A stretch of 64,000 bases of DNA from Flavobacterium jejuense (GTDB lineage: Bacteria > Bacteroidota > Bacteroidia > Flavobacteriales > Flavobacteriaceae). Below the pieces are notes generated by a model that saw only the letters and a program-made list of their open reading frames with translations, had not been told where the DNA came from and searched no databases. Of this stretch, positions 62,480 through 64,000 are shown one piece after another (positions within the stretch are counted from its first letter, which is position 1; every line of letters begins with the position of its first letter). Position numbers and translations under genes: made by a program. The DNA is taken from positions 55,906-119,905 of the forward strand of contig NZ_VEVQ02000014.1 of NCBI RefSeq assembly GCF_006491595.2, in the 5' to 3' direction.

Positions 62480-64000
62480 ATGAAACAACACTACTTTTTT
62501 ATCTTATTTTTTTTGTTATCTGTGATAGGTTTTTCTCAATCGATTACAGTAAATACATCAACTTATACAGTACCCGAATTAGTCCAAGACGTTTTGATTG
62601 ACTCACCTTGTGCTATAGTGTCTAATATTAGTTCATCAAGTCAATGTGGAATTGGTTATTTTCAATATGGAGGAACCAATTTCGATTTTTCAGAAGGAAT
62701 GATTCTTAGAAGTGGAAATGTAATGTCTACATCTGGACAGTATACAGGTAATAATATGTCTACCACCTGTTCTAATACCACAGATGCTGATTTGTTAAAT
62801 ATAAGTAATACCAGCGGACAAGCTCCAAGTCTAATTAATGACGCCACTTTTGTTCAATTTGATTTTACACCTTTGACAGATAATTTTAGCTTTAATTTTA
62901 TTTTTGCATCTAATGAGTATGGAGCGTATCAATGTGATTTTGCGGATGTTTTCGCGTTTATATTGACGGATTTAGATACTGGAGCCGTTACTAATTTAGC
63001 TGTCATACCTGGTACAACTACACCAGTTTCTGTTGTAAATATTAGAGATACAGCTAATAATGGAAGTTGTCCTTCAGCTAATATGTTATTGTTTGATACT
63101 TATAACGTTGGTTTGCCTGCTACTTCAACGGTAATGAATATGAGAGGATATACTGTTCCTATGACAGCAGCAGCTACAGTAATACCTAATAATAATTATA
63201 GAATAAAGTTGGCCATTGGTGATTATGGAGGAACATTTTCTCCTTTTAGTGATGATTTATTTGATTCAGCAGTTTTTATAGAAGCAGGAAGTTTTAATGT
63301 TGGAACTGCAAATTTAACTTATCCAGTAGGTGTTGGATTTGAAACAGCGGACTTAACTGTAGCAAATGGTTTTGCTTTATGTCCAGGTGATACTAAGCTT
63401 CTAGATACAGGTTTAGATCCTGCAGATTATAATTTTGTTTGGACTTTAGATACTGGTTCAGGACCAAATGTTCTTGCTAGTGAAACTAATGAAACATTAT
63501 TAGTAACACAGCCAGGGACTTACTGTGTAGAGGCTAGTAATGTTTCTGGTGGGAGTTGTATTCAAAATGACTGTATTATTGTTGAATATTTATCTGATAT
63601 AGCAATCAATAATCCAGCTACAGATTTGCAGAGTTGTGATGAAAATTTTAATTTAGATGATAATATACCTGCTGTTCTAGGTCCACTGAATCCATTTAAT
63701 TATGATGTTTTATACTATTTAACAGCTCAGGATGCTATCGATGGTACGAATCAAATTTCTTCAACTTTTGTTGATACTAATCCTCCAACGACTATTTATG
63801 TTCGTGTAGAAGACTTTATGTTGTCATGTCCAGCATATTCACAGTTTGATTTGATTACCATTCCATCATTATGCGGATTTACTATCGTTCAACCTTCAGA
63901 TTTATATGCGTGTGATGATATTAGTAATGATGGTTTTGAGATTTTTGATTTAACGAGTCAGAGTGCTACGGTATTAGGGACAAATAATCCTTCAAATTAC
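62480..64000 (+). CDS. Choice-of-anchor L domain surface protein (truncated at window edge)
   Basis: 507 codons without a stop, running off the window. A signal peptide (MKQHYFFILFFLLSVIGFSQ) is followed by a choice-of-anchor L domain (about 25-275): GGTNFDFSEGMILRSGNVMST, FIFASNEYGAYQCDFADVFAFIL and NYRIKLAIGDYGG are typical of it. Next comes an Ig-like part (NFVWTLDTG...TYCVEASNVSGGSC). Then two Cys-Asp modules begin (LQSCDENFNLDD; YACDDISNDGFEIFDLTS) like those of the protein at 27-30 kb. Such proteins usually end in a T9SS type B signal, which would lie outside this window. Confidence 0.85.
   Translation, partial: MKQHYFFILFFLLSVIGFSQSITVNTSTYTVPELVQDVLIDSPCAIVSNISSSSQCGIGYFQYGGTNFDFSEGMILRSGNVMSTSGQYTGNNMSTTCSNTTDADLLNISNTSGQAPSLINDATFVQFDFTPLTDNFSFNFIFASNEYGAYQCDFADVFAFILTDLDTGAVTNLAVIPGTTTPVSVVNIRDTANNGSCPSANMLLFDTYNVGLPATSTVMNMRGYTVPMTAAATVIPNNNYRIKLAIGDYGGTFSPFSDDLFDSAVFIEAGSFNVGTANLTYPVGVGFETADLTVANGFALCPGDTKLLDTGLDPADYNFVWTLDTGSGPNVLASETNETLLVTQPGTYCVEASNVSGGSCIQNDCIIVEYLSDIAINNPATDLQSCDENFNLDDNIPAVLGPLNPFNYDVLYYLTAQDAIDGTNQISSTFVDTNPPTTIYVRVEDFMLSCPAYSQFDLITIPSLCGFTIVQPSDLYACDDISNDGFEIFDLTSQSATVLGTNNPSNY

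Overview
The window is a contiguous chromosomal stretch from a member of the Bacteroidota, almost certainly a gliding, aerobic Flavobacteriaceae (Flavobacterium-like). The base composition is strongly AT-rich. Bacteroidota-type -7 elements (TAnnTTTG) recur upstream of genes. There is a full alternative complex III operon, the type IX secretion (T9SS) translocon gene sprA, a RemB-like outer-membrane protein and two proteins of the T9SS-exported type. No prophage, insertion sequence, CRISPR array or rRNA operon was seen. The window reads as core genome, and no intergenic stretch exceeds about 300 bases.

Layout. 1-4.5 kb: a GT117/DUF2723 membrane protein, tRNA-Gln and a tandem universal stress protein. 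4.5-9.3 kb: rimP-nusA-infB, with a terminator-like hairpin in the leader. 9.3-12.1 kb: a probable dispersed repeat, then a SPOR protein and a TonB-dependent receptor on the minus strand. 12.2-23.6 kb: one long operon actABCDEF-ctaCD (alternative complex III plus cytochrome oxidase subunits II and I). 23.6-30 kb: ruvB, a cytochrome P450, queG and a T9SS type B cargo protein. 30-41.1 kb: maeB-ruvA-sprA, then gcvH and a VanZ-like gene. 41.1-45.7 kb: two TonB energy transducers, deoC and remB. 45.8-51 kb: the second oxidase cluster (ctaB, two subunit III genes, subunit IV, a degenerate Sco-like protein, Sco1, DUF420 and a small CxxC protein). 51-55.1 kb: a DUF4403 lipoprotein, TolC and HlyD. 55.2-62.4 kb: tsaB, MscS, a YyaL-type thioredoxin-domain protein, dodecin, a phosphate transporter and a Nfu-type Fe-S protein. 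62.5 kb to the edge: a truncated choice-of-anchor L protein.

How the genes work together. Two clusters 22 kb apart together encode a quinol-to-oxygen branch: menaquinol to ACIII (ActA-F), then oxidase (CtaC/CtaD plus the subunits III and IV and copper and heme assembly factors of the second cluster). A second theme is the cell surface: SprA is the T9SS outer-membrane pore, two proteins carry T9SS or surface-adhesin features, two TonB proteins energise outer-membrane receptors such as the one at 9.5 kb, and RemB belongs to the gliding apparatus. The rest is housekeeping.

Several longest-ORF starts are wrong because a TTG inside the -7 element, or an upstream in-frame codon, was taken as the start; corrected starts are given. 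All family assignments come from reading motifs in the translation, without database searches. No wholly novel system was found. The most interesting leads are the hairpin in the rimP leader, the TonB-C-like domain with a C-x10-C pair on the RemB outer-membrane barrel, and the Sco-like protein without copper ligands beside a true Sco1.
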